The position numbers were made by a program, and so were the translations under genes. A stretch of 64,000 bases of DNA from Limnomonas spitsbergensis (taxonomy: Eukaryota > Chlorophyta > Chlorophyceae > Chlamydomonadales). Shown here one piece after another: positions 54,601-64,000 of this stretch (position 1 is the first letter of the stretch; the number at the start of each line of letters is the position of its first letter). Location: positions 4,964,001 to 5,028,000 of the forward strand of contig JAYJMM010000120.1 of NCBI GenBank assembly GCA_037349105.1. Reading direction: 5' to 3'. The notes below the pieces were generated by a model. It was given only the letters and a program-made list of their open reading frames with translations. It was not told the origin of the DNA and did not search any database.

Positions 54601-56154
54601 ATGAAATGCATCTCCTCTTATCCTGAACGCGCTTGAGACACATGACCTGGGAGACACGCCCTGACATGTGGACTCATGCTCATGATTCCGCAGGGCGTGC
54701 GCCCGGTGCGCAAGCAGCTGAGCAACTACAAGTGCCTGCCGGCCATCCGCTATGTAAGTGAGGGCCTATGTAACTTACAGGTCTCGCACAAGTAAGGAGA
54801 CTAGGACGAGCAGCTTCTGCATGACTAGGATGGGCAGCTTCTTGATGACCAGGATGGGCATCTTCGATGACGAGGACGAACAGCTTCTGCATGACTAGGA
54901 TGGGCAGCTTCTTGATGACTAGGACGAACAGCTTCTGCATGACTAGGATGGGCAGCTTCTTGATGACTAGGATGGGCGTCATTGATGACTAGGACGAACA
55001 CCTTCTAGACAACTAGGACGAACACCTTCTAGACAACTAGGACAGGCAGCTGTTTCATGACTAGGATGAGCGGCTTCTTGATCCCTTACACAAAGAGCTC
55101 ACTAATGGCTAGGATCAGCAGCTTCTTGATGACTTGGATGGGCAGCTTCATGATGACTTGGATGGGCAGCTTCATGATGACTTGGATGGGCAGCTTCTTG
55201 ATGACTAGGATAAGCATCATTGATGACTAGGGCGAACACCTTCATGATGACCAGGATGGGCAGCTTCATGATGACTGGGATCAGCAGCTTCATGATGACT
55301 TGGATGGGCAGCTTCTTCATGACTAGGATAAGCATCATTGATGACTAGGACGAACACCTTCATGATGATTAGGATGGGCAGCCTATTCATGAATATAATT
55401 ATTATGTCTTGCTGTCAGGTTCAGGCTGCTCACCGCTCATTTCCTGAAGCCGTTGCATCGGGGCCAAACAGCAAGCACAGCTGTGTGAGGGTTGCTGCAC
55501 AGCTGCGTAGCGACCCAGCCTATGTCGGCCAGGATGCATACATCTGCCTACCTCTTTTTTCATTATTCGGGTCGGCTGGGCTGATTTTTCCCGCCGTGTT
55601 TACCCTCCCATCTTCAGCAGCAATGCAATATCGAGAGCGGTGAGGATGCGTCGACCAAATCCAAGGAATTAAAGGATGCCAAGTCAAAGAAGTCTATGGA
55701 GTCCAAGAAGTCGAAAGACAGCCTGGGAGGCAGAAGGTCCAACAAGTCAAGGGAGGCGATGGGGGAGGCGATGGGGGCAAAGTCCAAGGATTTGAATATG
55801 TCTAAGGAGGCCATGGAGGCCAATGGCTCCATTATGGAGTCGAATAATGAGGCTGAGCCAGCTGACGAGGAGGCTGCTGGGAATGCGACCGAGGCGCAAT
55901 TCACAAACGCGGACCATTCCAACTCGGCCCCCTCGGTGCTGTCGGTTAAGAAGCCGGGCATGGGCCGCGTGGTGAAGGACCGACCGCTGTCGTCGGTGTC
56001 GCTGTGGGACCGGATCAACGCAGTGGAGAAGGCGCGCAACGCGGTGAAGAAGTACCGGGACAGGGATAGGTCACAGGGCAGCAGGGACAAGTCGGGCAGC
56101 CAGAAGTCGCCGAGTTACGCCATTCCGGAGGAGGCGAGCGACAGCAATGTGTGA
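36612..56154 (+). CDS. DUF389-family membrane protein, seven exons, one giant intron
   Basis: DUF389 (uncharacterised hydrophobic domain) proteins are multispanning membrane proteins of unknown function, common in bacteria. Proposed exons: 36612-36761, 36863-37000, about 37282-37480 (start uncertain; 37273 also fits), 38168-38303, 53952-54316, 54694-54753, 55618-56154; about 527 residues. The N-terminus MRQLVDQVPVEMEQYVLDCL matches the soluble start of bacterial DUF389, so no targeting peptide precedes it. The membrane domain follows: SWIAAVGLATNNTVMI, VASMLVSPLMGPILGFTFGT, FLTCLVVGLITG, GALFAVPSGAIVALS, GVAISASILPPVVNIGLSLG and FINVMCIYLVGLLCF. The last exon is a charged Lys/Ser-rich tail (about 178 residues), presumably cytosolic. 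Exon 4 contains a one-base frame disruption: after MIRDWE the conserved continuation GIASEIVGFLTC lies in another frame, explained by one extra G in the run at 38244-38247. Phases of all other junctions agree. Confidence 0.85.
37481..37660 (+). repeat. Donor-derived copies at DUF389 intron 3
   Basis: The exon 3 end AACACCGTCATGATTG|GTGCGTCTG is followed by two imperfect copies: AACACAGTCATGACCG|GTGTGTCC (donor at 37570) and ACAGAACCGAATGATCG|GTGCGTCTG (donor at 37642). Each keeps the GT. Between them lie GGGGTAAGG and CCCTAAACC motifs in every unit. Confidence 0.85.
37920..38167 (+). repeat. 49-bp repeat copied from the DUF389 exon 4 acceptor
   Basis: Copies of the acceptor/exon start CACAG|TTGCGAGCATGCTGGTGTCC precede the real one. 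The core TGCG/TCGCG lies at 37925, 37974, 38023, 38071 and 38120, and the real site at 38169, i.e. steps of 48-49 bp. The copy at 38070 is nearly perfect (GTGCAG|TTGCGAGCATGCTGG then TGTCCCC); others have decayed AG dinucleotides. Confidence 0.92.
38304..53520 (+). repeat. 82-bp satellite, ~186 copies, filling DUF389 intron 4
   Basis: One 82-base unit is repeated head to tail for about 15.2 kb. It reads GTGTGTGGTTGAGACGTAAG, AGGCTTCCTCACATACCTCC, TCATATGCCTCCTCACATGC, then CTTGTTGTGGGCCTCATAACAG with small variants. The second half equals the 3' end of exon 4 (GGCTTCCTCACATG ... GGGCCTCATAACAG) expanded by an internal 12-mer (CCTCCTCACATG), and the first half is the start of intron 4, so every unit contains the exon-intron junction. 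The second donor (38386) lies exactly 82 bases from the real one (38304). Variants (GTAAGAGG/GTACGAGG, GTTGAG/GTTAAG, CTTGTTGTGG/CTTCTTGCGG, 12-mer count) are arranged in larger blocks. Near 53265-53500 units shorten, and the array ends in CTCCTCGTGGGCCTCACAAC. Confidence 0.97.
53640..53710 (+). repeat. Telomere-like motifs downstream of the satellite
   Basis: Irregular CCCTAAACCC, GGGTTTAACCC and GGGTTAAGGG motifs lie between the satellite and exon 5 of the DUF389 gene. They are similar in style to those in ATG9 introns 9 and 10, and too degenerate to be a functional telomere. Confidence 0.5.
54795..55385 (+). repeat. ~30-bp minisatellite (GATGACTAGGATGGGCAGCTTC) in DUF389 intron 6
   Basis: About 20 units of TTGATGACTAGGATGGGCAG/CTTC with variants ACGAACACC and TAAGCATCA. 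Clusters of two to four units recur, showing block duplication. It is not a copy of the neighbouring splice junctions as far as I can see. Confidence 0.88.
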
Positions 56155-58184
56155 CCTTGGGACTCATAGCTCATCTTGCATGGGTCTTCCGGACCAACAC
56201 ACCGCTGGATGAGATTAGACCTAGTAGTTAGTGCATCTATCAGGGCAGGTAGCCAGGAACGTCCTATTATGTTAGCTGGCACTAGTGATGATCCTGGTCT
56301 CACGTAATGCGATATTATCATAGAAACAGCGACCCCCCACTCACAAAATGTATCCTCAAGCCTGAGAAAAATACCCTTTTTTCCATGTGGAGGTTGCAAA
56401 CCGGCAAGTAGTAGCAGGAGTTATTATGGTGGCAGGAGTTATTATGGTGGCAGGAGTTATTATGGTGGTTGGGGGCCCTGGGCGCGGAAGATCTGTATCA
56501 AAGATATCCAGGTAGCCACGTGACACATTCCTCAAGTCCACCCTGACATTGTTTGGGCTGGCAACTCAATAGCCGGCGATGTTTTTACCCTATGAGTTAC
56601 TAATTTCTTATGCGTGAATAACTTGCTAGTCTATTACCGCACCCCTAAAGCAGTACACCGTGTGCTTATTTTGAGTATTTTGCTGGGATAGCGATTGGGA
56701 TTTTTGGCTGAGGAAGGGATGCAGTCTCCGCCAGTAGGGAGAGCGTTTGAACGCAATGGTCCATGAATTAATGATGGGATAATGGACATTCTGTTGCATA
56801 TGCCTGATCAACTTATCGTGAATACCGCGCCATCTTGATTCCGGTATTGCCGTTTGTTTAGTTTTTTTATGATCCCTGAGCCATCCTGATTCCCGATTGC
56901 CCCGAAAGAGCGGTAAATATTCGATTACCTGTACTGTGGTGGCTGTCATGGATATTGGGAAGCGGCAGTTTGATGGTCCACGGGTCGTGTACTGGAAATG
57001 TTGTAGTGCACTGGCCTGGCGCGAGAACTACCTTGCCCGCTCTGCCATGTAGATCAGGTGCCTCGTCAAGGCGCCATAGCCCGTTCCCAGCCGAGCAGCA
57101 TCTCAGACTGTCAGGGGATGCCCTTGCCTCGCCACCCCAACCCAGCCACACCCCTGCCTGGGTGCCGTTAGCCCGGACATCATCGCCCACCTCTGCCCAA
57201 CGGTCCACCCGGTCTTTGCTATTTTGGAAATGGCCTCGCCTGTGACCAAAGCGGGGTCCTCACCTCCTCAGCTGGCCGGCTTCAGGCTGACAGGTCCCTC
57301 TCTGCCAGAGGGGCCGCCCTCCTTTTGGGCAGCTGGTTTCCTGACTTAGGCCCTGCCTTTGATGTGGAACAGGCAGCTCTCCCACATGCTAATTGGCGTG
57401 CGACAGCCACGCTTTGGAGGAACCCGGCTCTGCTCCATCCAGCTGGAACTGCCCCATTCCACCCGCACAGGCACATGGCCATGACATAACATCTCTGGGC
57501 CATGCTCAAAAAGGCTCGGTGACGTGGGTGTCTGCCTCGCCTAAGCGTCTCTCTAATGCAGAAAACCTCTTTAGTAGCGGACGTAATTATAATGATTTGA
57601 AGTCGACCTTTTCCGCTCCAGGTTTCCTAAAAACATACTCGGTGACCAAACCATATCAGGGAACAAACACTCCACAGAGTATGCCAGTTGTCAACCTAAC
57701 AGATTACCAGAAGCACACAAAATGCGAACCAGCTGATGGCTCGGGACTGGAGCATGATTTCGTTGCCTACATTTCTTGCATGCTCCATATGTTAGCTGTG
57801 GGTCAATACCTTGAACCAAGATCCAGTTGGGAACCCGGAATCACTATTTTCGAAACTGATACCGGTGCCTGGAGTACCAGATTAAACAGATCATATTCAA
57901 ATCATGGAAGCTTGTCATTTGCACATTTGCATTGGAGAAAAAACCCACTTGGATCAACCGAACCGCTCACTTCAAATCGTATCGCCAAGTTGCATGCAAA
58001 TCAGGGATTTAGAGGTCTCAACCATGCCACGTTTCATCATTCCAAGAGTGAGCGCTAAGTAGGAGCATCGGACTTGTATGAGTAAAGGGTGGGGCTTGGG
58101 CGTAATTCTGGACTTACCATCACGGAGGAACACATATCACTGAAAATGCGTAAGTGTGTGATTGAAATTTCTGTCATACTATTG
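56155..58184. other. Intergenic, no gene recognised
   Basis: Includes a 17-base triplicate (GGCAGGAGTTATTATGGT, 56416-56466). A 221-codon frame at 57393-58058 starts at TTG, has no family signature and is probably chance or a decayed element. No RNA gene or promoter is identifiable. Confidence 0.45.
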
Positions 58185-58465
58185 CTGGGACTCTTCAAGG
58201 TGTGTAACGATATGCCATTACGATGGGGATTGATCGTGATGTAAAAGGATCACGATCAATGCCCATCGTAGTAGCATATCGTTTCAAGGTGTGAGGCCGG
58301 CCACCCAAACCTAGAAAACCTGACATGCAAACTAAAAAACAGCCCGGGTGCACATGAGGCCCTCGTCGGTAGCTGATAAAAGGCGAGCAAGAACAGGAAA
58401 GGCACACAACCAACACGCACTCACACAGCCACAATAAATCATGCGTGAAAAGTTGTGTAAGAGTA
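58185..58465 (-). repeat. Diverged copy of the 1.2-kb repeat family, interrupted by a small insertion
   Basis: The segment after 58284 parallels 17758-17920: GGCCGGCCACCCAAACC, GAAAACCTGACATGC, AACAGCCCGGGTGCACATG, GGCGAGCAAGAACAGGAAAG, then CACTCACACAG. It is interrupted by a 79-base hairpin element at 58205-58283. It shows that the family flanking the retrotransposon is dispersed, not unique to that locus. Confidence 0.75.
58205..58283. mobile_element. 79-bp MITE-like hairpin with 10-bp target duplication
   Basis: The element is almost entirely an inverted repeat of about 35 bases per arm. The left arm starts AACGATATGC, the right arm ends GCATATCGTT, the inner arms are GATTGATCGTGAT and ATCACGATCAAT, and the loop is GTAAAAGG. 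It is flanked by TCAAGGTGTG on both sides (58195-58204 and 58284-58293), a perfect 10-base target-site duplication. The related uninterrupted copy at 17760 has a single AAGGTATGTGG at that place, supporting insertion. Confidence 0.8.
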
Positions 58466-58627
58466 AGGTCTGAAAAAATAACTGGTAGCTCACCTCAGCA
58501 CCCCTCTAGCTAAAGCACACTACCACATACAAGCGGGCATTGCAAGTCATACTCAATCCACACATGAAGCCTGCCACGTCAGATGTTTTCCGATGTCAGG
58601 CATTCGCATTGCATTATTGTGAGGCGC

Positions 58628-60154
58628 TTATGCTGTTGTCCTACCTCGGCAAAACATCCTCAAAGTTTGACAAACCCATTTATGAATTGCATTTCTGCCG
58701 CCAGGTGCCAGTAATTGAGTATTATTCTGCAGCCCTGCTACTGCCAATGCTGCCCAAAGCCCATTCTGATTCCCCTCGGAAGTCCACAAGTGCCGTATGG
58801 TAGGGCTATACGGGCTGGTGAAGTACAGGTAGCTGTACACGCTCACGTTGTACTGGAATTTCGGGTAGGTGTAACGGTTGAGTGCCGTCTGCTCAAAAGG
58901 ATGCTTCAATTTGTACTCCGGAACTAACAATCTGCTGTCCCACCAATTTTGAATCAGCGCCGCTCCCAAAGGCGAGTTCCGCACAACCCAAGTGCCAGCG
59001 CACAGGTAGTCAGATTCGTTGCTCAGAAACCCCGTCGGGAAGCCAACGCCGCCGCCCATCTCGGGCCTGCCGCCGGAAACGCCGTTCAGGCCAACCATGA
59101 AATGCACGTGCGGCCGCTGCCTCAGCGGCACGTTCCCATGCATCTGCATGTGCTGGACAGTGGACGAGAAGAAGTCTCGCGAAAGCTCGTGCACGTTGGT
59201 GGTCGCAAACATTGCCTCGAGGCGAACACCATGGTGGTCCATCCAGAGGAAGGCGTCAGAGTCAAGCCACATCAACCAGCGGCAGTCAGGGCGGCGTGCA
59301 AGGGTATCACGAGCTGCTGCTAGCTTCATCCACGACCAATGCATGCCCTCGGCGGCACGCTCCGCTTCGTATTCAGCTCCTGTGGTCGCCATGAACGAGT
59401 AGTTGTGGCGCAGAGTGTATGCGGCGTTCAACCGCAAGGTGTGACTGAAGAGTGTCTTCGATGGGTGTAACGCCCAAGCCGCCTCCAACCCTGCGTGGTT
59501 CACGGTGGCAACTAGCGCAAGGTCCTCGTCACTGAAGCGCGAGTCTAGTGTCAGGACGCAGAAGCCCACATCCGGCCCGGCAGCCGTGTGGCCAGCACCC
59601 AGTAACAACGTTTTGCGGCTGGCAGCTTCAGCGACCTGTGCCAGACAGAGGGGGAGGGTAAGGGAGGCAAGATGCAGCACAGAGCTCCGAGGTTATGGAG
59701 AGCGAGAGAGGACTCCATTCCCAAGAATAAATGTGTGTGTGTAGCTGAGTCCCCTCAGGTTAGTGAGCCCCTTCGGTGTGATGCCAAGGGCCCTTTATTA
59801 GGTTGCAGCCAGGACTACGGTTCTGTCTTCAACCAGGAGAATTTTGCTACAAGTCCCAGTGTTGACTGGTGCCGTTCGTTATCATTATTCTAGGAGGTAG
59901 TTGGAGTTAGGAGTTATCTCAAAGCATCACTTCGAGAACATTCACTGCTGCATATCCAGCCTACTTGTGCGTGACAGTCTCACAGCCCATTCCCCACAGC
60001 GGTATATACCTAGCCTTCCAACGTCAATCCCTGGCACACCTCTTTTGGGCACGACAGCCACACAACAAAATAATCGCGCACCGCACACCTTCGATGCCAC
60101 CAGCAGCACAATGAGGCATAGGCATGTAACTGAAGCTGCAAGTTTAGGCAGCAT
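58628..60154 (-). CDS. GT34-like (GMA12/MNN10) glycosyltransferase, two exons
   Basis: Family 34 enzymes are Golgi galactosyl- or xylosyltransferases acting on glycans or cell-wall polymers. Exon 2 (59635-58628) holds the catalytic domain: NAAYTLRHNYSFMAT, W-x2-MKLAAARDTLARRP, the nucleotide-sugar-binding DxD region WLMWLDSDAFLW, CAGTWVVRNSPLGAALIQNW, EQTALNRY and a C-terminal IHKW. Exon 1 (60154-60089) encodes MLPKLAASVTCLCLIVLLVA, a signal peptide or anchor. It joins in phase 0 across a 453-base intron (GTGTGC ... CTGGCACAG). Without exon 1, translation could begin at an ATG at 59680 reading through the acceptor, but that gives a poorer N-terminus. The substrate cannot be told from sequence, and the family call rests on motif pattern only. 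The protein is about 357 residues. Confidence 0.65.
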
Positions 60155-61364
60155 GATGCCTCAGTGCCTCACAGCTGGGTGCCGCTGCGGAGGGGAGGAG
60201 AGACAGGACGGTGAAAATTTCAAAAGAAGCCCGAAACCTGCCTAGGCTGATGGGCTCATTTTCAAGGTTGAAAGTGGTCTTGTAGACACTCAATCCAGCC
60301 TCAGAGAATTCTATGATGGTTTTCGTAAAACTATATGGTTTATCCCAAGTTATGTGCACAATCTTGGACTGCTAGCCATCCAGGAAATGTGTGTACGCAT
60401 GGACTTCCTGCCCCTGAGGGACTGTGTGCATGCCTGCCCCCATGCCAAGAGACAGCGTTGGCATGGACTGCCTTCCTCAGCATGACCCCAAGACTGTGCA
60501 TAGCTCGTTAGAGTTGGCCATGTTTTGAGCTTGTAGCTTCGCAATGAAGCGAGGGAATCACTTTCAGACGGCAGGAGGCACAACTGGGCAGGGACGACAG
60601 AAATGGAGTCAGCCGGGGCTCCGGCAGGAACTTCAGGTGACATGTATATGTATGTAAATTCGACCACCGCGGCGCAAGCCACATACCAAAGCTTTGAATG
60701 TCCTAACTTAAAGGCCCCTGTCCTTGCAATACTATTTAACGCACAAACGTGACATGCGGGCACTTTTCAGAGAGCGACTTCATTCGCAAACGTCGAAATC
60801 ACCTGTGATGAGCACTTGAAGAGACGAAGTGCCTGGAGATCATGCAACAGGCGGAGGAGGGAGGAAGAGGTTGTAGGTAGGGGTGTCCGATCCAGCGTCA
60901 CTATGTCCGCAGCCTAACCTCACCCTAACGACCCAACGCCCCGGGTGCGGGTGGGTCAGACCTCGACATATCTAGACTTTAAATGATGCGTTCGCTGGAT
61001 GATGATCTTTCTGTGCCCTCGGGAATTATCAAGTTATCCTCTCTGTCCCTACTGAAACGAGTCACCCCCTTTTTTTTGGTTCCTCCGGGCCACGAGCTGA
61101 AAGTGAGTTAAACTCGTCAGTATTCAATTTGCATTGAATAAGTAAAGCTGGGGCGTCTGTGCTACACTTGCACCCTAAGCAGTGTTATAACGCATTGCCA
61201 CACACAAACGAATGTACCGCGTGTAGTGCGAGAAAGGAGAGAGGTTTCATTCAAGCTTAGAGTCTGAGACAAACTCCCACATGCTCTTACAATTATGCAT
61301 TTTTACTTGATTTACGTTTAGGCACGATTCTGGCTGGCCGCCTCGTCATTTGCTGAAAAGGAAA
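60155..61364. other. Intergenic between divergent genes
   Basis: Shared upstream region of the minus-strand glycosyltransferase and the plus-strand LRRC23-like gene. A 137-codon minus-strand frame (60350-60763) shows no family signature. No promoter motif is identifiable. Confidence 0.4.
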
Positions 61365-61889
61365 ATGCCAGAGTTGGAATCTCTATCTCCCGAGGGCTCT
61401 GTATCGTCCCGAGTCTCTAGAGCCTCAAAAGCCTCGAAATACTCTTCCACCGGAACTGGAAAATCCAAGCGCTCCAGAAAACCAAAAAAGGACGCCCGTG
61501 CCGGGATCAAGGAGCCTGTGAAGCCAGCATGTGATGTTGAAATGGTTGGTACCAAGTTCCCAAATTGGCAACACCGCCTGAGTGCATGACCCCTTGCCCT
61601 ACGCTCAGCTCATGTCCCCCTCCTACTGACCATGCAAACGCATGCCTCCCCATGCAAATCGTAGATTCGGGTCGGACTCTCTCAGCTTGGCAGGACAGCC
61701 GATGGGCTGAAACCTGCGTACCTGAGTCTTGAGGTGCAGGGTACCAGTATGGACAGTGCGGACACCATTTCAGCCTACCGGCACGTTCAGACCTTGCTAA
61801 TCCGCAACAATGAGCTCACCAACCTCACCGCGCTGTCCAACCTGCACAGCCTTACAGCCCTCGACGCCTCAGGCAACAAGCTGACGAAT
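61365..61889 (+). CDS. LRRC23-like leucine-rich repeat protein, first two exons
   Basis: Exon 1 (61365-61544, 60 codons) begins MPELESLSPEGSVSSRVSRA and is a Lys/Ser-rich, disordered N-terminus. Exon 2 (61665-61889, 75 codons, phase 0) reads LSQLGRTADGLKPAYLSLEV, then HVQTLLIRNNELTNLTAL and HSLTALDASGNKLTN, two leucine-rich repeats of the SDS22 type. The arrangement (a short segment before the first repeat, then y-L-N-x-L-T repeats) resembles LRRC23, a radial-spoke protein of cilia and flagella. The donor AAT|GTGAGC at 61890 shows the gene continues, but no further exon is recognisable before the window ends. It could be another SDS22-type axonemal LRR protein. Confidence 0.6.
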
Positions 61890-64000
61890 GTGAGCGCTGC
61901 TACTCACTAGTACACTGTTCCTGCATGGCGCGCGTCAGCTAAATTCATTCGCATCACAGGGGCCTGGTTCAACAAACCCTGCTTTGCCAGGGTTCCTTTT
62001 TACGGCTAAATTATCGGCTATAAGGCCACCTTCAGCAGGCCGCCCAGCGGCGGCGTAAGGCCCGATTGGGACCGAACCTTGGCAGGCCTTCAGCCGGCGG
62101 CCCAAACAGCATAACTAGCAACAACTGGGGCATGCGGCCGGAGGCCGGAGTGTACCTGACAGGTAGCTGGATCTCGATAAAAAAACTGGCTAGTTTGTAC
62201 TGATGGGCTGTGGTGGCCGCCCAGTGGTGACCCCTTGTTAAGTTTATTAAACGTGCACACAAACGAAAAGTGCTCTCTGCATGGTTCCTTCCCTTGCTTG
62301 CCCTCCGGTCAGCATGTGTACAACAGCAAAGTGCCACACAGTCACCAGCATCCTGCTTGCGTCTGCCCCCCCCATTATGTGGGCCTGCATGAAGATAGTA
62401 CTTTTTCGCTCCAGAGTTTTGCATGCCATAGGATGTAGGCAGCAGGTGCGTGGGGTTCATCTGCTCACAGGGCGTATCTCATTCAAGCGTGGAAAGATTA
62501 GGACTTCTGCACTTGATACCGAAGATTTATTCAATTTGACTCCCCTCGGAGAATGAAGGAAACTGGTTTCAAAGATAGATGCCAGAATTTGATTTTTAAT
62601 GATTCTCTCGCCCCTAAACAATGCAATCATGAGCGATGGCAGAGCCAAGGCACAGAACGGCAATAACTGTGGCTGAATTGCGGAGCTGTAATTTCAGGGC
62701 AAATTCAGCTACATTCAGCTACATTCAGCTACATGACCTGCACGGGACCATAATTACACACACGATTTCTGAATTACGGCGCAATTGCACGTCACTGATT
62801 CTAAAGGGCGTGAACCGATTTGAACATTGGAGGGACTTATGAAATCTTTAGGGGGAGAAATGATTTGGACATGGGCAGGCGCGTGAGATTTATGCATACT
62901 ATTGGGTACTTTGGCCCAGTGGGGGAAATAGTCCTGTGGTATAATGCTGGTAGCATCCAATCCATCCCTACCCATAGGTAGAGGGGTTGAATCTGCAACA
63001 TGATATTTTCTCTCCCCCTGTCTAGATCGCCGGGTTCCATGTTCCTGCTGCCCTTGCATAGGAGGGTGGCATGGCTGCAGCATGGTCAGCCTGTGCATGG
63101 TAGCTGCAATTGAGCTTGGTCGTTCCCTACAAACCCCACTCAGCTGAGCGTTCAGCAGGGCCCAGTGGGTATGCACCGTTCTAAACTATTGGGTGTACAT
63201 TGATTTGAATATGGGAAGGTGCATGGAGCGTCGGCATGATATACCGGTACCAGTAGAGCGCAAATTGATTTGAATGGAAGAAGGCGCATGGATGGCCTGT
63301 ATTCTTTAGGGAGCGAATTGGTTTGAATGTAAGAAGGCGCATGGATGGCCTGTATTCTTTAGGGAGCGAATTGGTTTGAACATAAGAAGGCCGATGGAAC
63401 AACGGCAATCTGTAGGGTGCAAATTAATTTACCTTGGGACCGCGTGCAGTGGTGTCGGTTAATTTTCGATGAAACGGACTTTGTTTATTTGCGAAGGCTT
63501 CAAATTTAGCGCAGTCACCTGTCCGTTCTTACAGGTGCTTTGTTTTTTTATTCCGTACCCGGAATCAGGGCCAGGAATGTTTTTAAAAAGCTCCTATAAT
63601 GTCATTCCCCCATGGTGATCCAAATGAAGCTTGCAACACTTACGGCTGTTTATGCAAATGATTTCCTTTTTCAGTATCTACTTAAAGGGACACTGGACCA
63701 AAGTCTTGACAGGGGGGGGATTGTCATAAAAAAAAGGCAAGAGAGACTGGCACAGGTCCCGAGTCAACACCTGCCATCGGCAGGTCATCGTGTCAAGGAA
63801 CACTACTTTTCATTATGTTGCAAGTAGCAACTGTCGGACTGTGATGCCGGTATGCGAAATCCGAAGAACGGCAGCTCGGTGCCTTGTAGCTCAGCAACAG
63901 GCAGCATGGGCAGGTAGAAAAAGAAAATAACCCCAAATGACCTTAAGGAAGTGCAAAGATCGTCAGGCTTTTTTGTTTTGCAACCAGTTGGACCGGTTTA
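61890..64000 (+). other. Probable long intron of the LRRC23-like gene, repeat-bearing
   Basis: No convincing exon is visible. Contains ATTCAGCTAC tandem units (62703-62735) and a GAGCGAATTGGTTTGAATGT-type repeat with 53-base spacing (63257, 63310, 63363) plus weaker relatives at 62815-62900 and 63195-63230. The last 300 bases have only short frames. Confidence 0.45.
63195..63425 (+). repeat. 53-bp tandem repeat (GAGCGAATTGGTTTGAAT)
   Basis: Three main units read GAGCGAATTGGTTTGAATGT, AAGAAGGCGCATGGATGGCC, TGTATTCTTTAGG. The second and third are nearly identical. Flanking partial units at 63195 and 63405 are more diverged. Confidence 0.85.

Noticed and set aside
57393..58058. 221-codon plus-strand frame
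   Set aside because: Begins at TTG, no recognisable family, flanked by repeats; kept only as an unassigned open frame in the intergenic note.
63868..63905. tRNA-like start (GCCTTGTAGCTCAGC)
   Set aside because: No matching acceptor stem, anticodon arm or T-arm follows within tRNA length.

Overview
This window is nuclear DNA from a eukaryote, most likely a flagellated green alga. Genes are split by many GT-AG introns, TTTAGGG-type telomere motifs recur inside introns, the autophagy protein resembles plant ATG9, and there is a partial gene resembling the radial-spoke protein LRRC23. An ice-binding protein gene and repeat-swollen introns would fit a Pyramimonadales prasinophyte (Cymbomonas or Pyramimonas), but that assignment is inference. 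No tRNA, rRNA, CRISPR array or bacterial operon was found.

Layout. 1-2217: no recognisable gene; a dispersed repeat opens the window. 2218-17222 (+): ATG9, reconstructed as 13 exons with consistent splice phases (1048 codons), its introns filled with minisatellites. 17660-25077: a 5'-truncated non-LTR retrotransposon on the minus strand, with PHD finger, RNase H, zinc knuckle and PD-ExK nuclease, lying exactly between two ~1.2-kb direct repeats. 25131-26489 (-): three-exon secreted DUF3494 ice-binding protein. 26490-36611: mostly intergenic, with a decayed zinc-finger ORF, three minisatellites and a small two-exon hypothetical gene (34694-35223, -). 36612-56154 (+): a seven-exon DUF389 membrane protein whose fourth intron is ~15.6 kb, almost entirely one 82-bp satellite. 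58628-60154 (-): secretory-pathway GT34-like glycosyltransferase. 61365 onward (+): start of the LRRC23-like gene.

Main discovery. Many intronic tandem arrays in ATG9 and DUF389 are built from the splice junctions they adjoin, and the clearest are in exact register with the real site. ATG9 exon 5 begins at 8424 and ten upstream copies of its acceptor plus exon start follow at 127-bp steps. DUF389 exon 4 begins at 38168 after copies every 49 bp. The DUF389 exon 4 donor at 38304 is followed by about 186 copies every 82 bp, each keeping a pyrimidine-rich tract and AACAG|GTGTGT, a juxtaposed acceptor/donor like a recursive-splicing ratchet point. Several introns carry such copies at both ends. 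This suggests introns growing inward from their own splice sites, with hundreds of potential decoy or recursive sites. The genes themselves have unrelated housekeeping, cold-tolerance, membrane, glycosylation and flagellar roles and form no operon-like unit.
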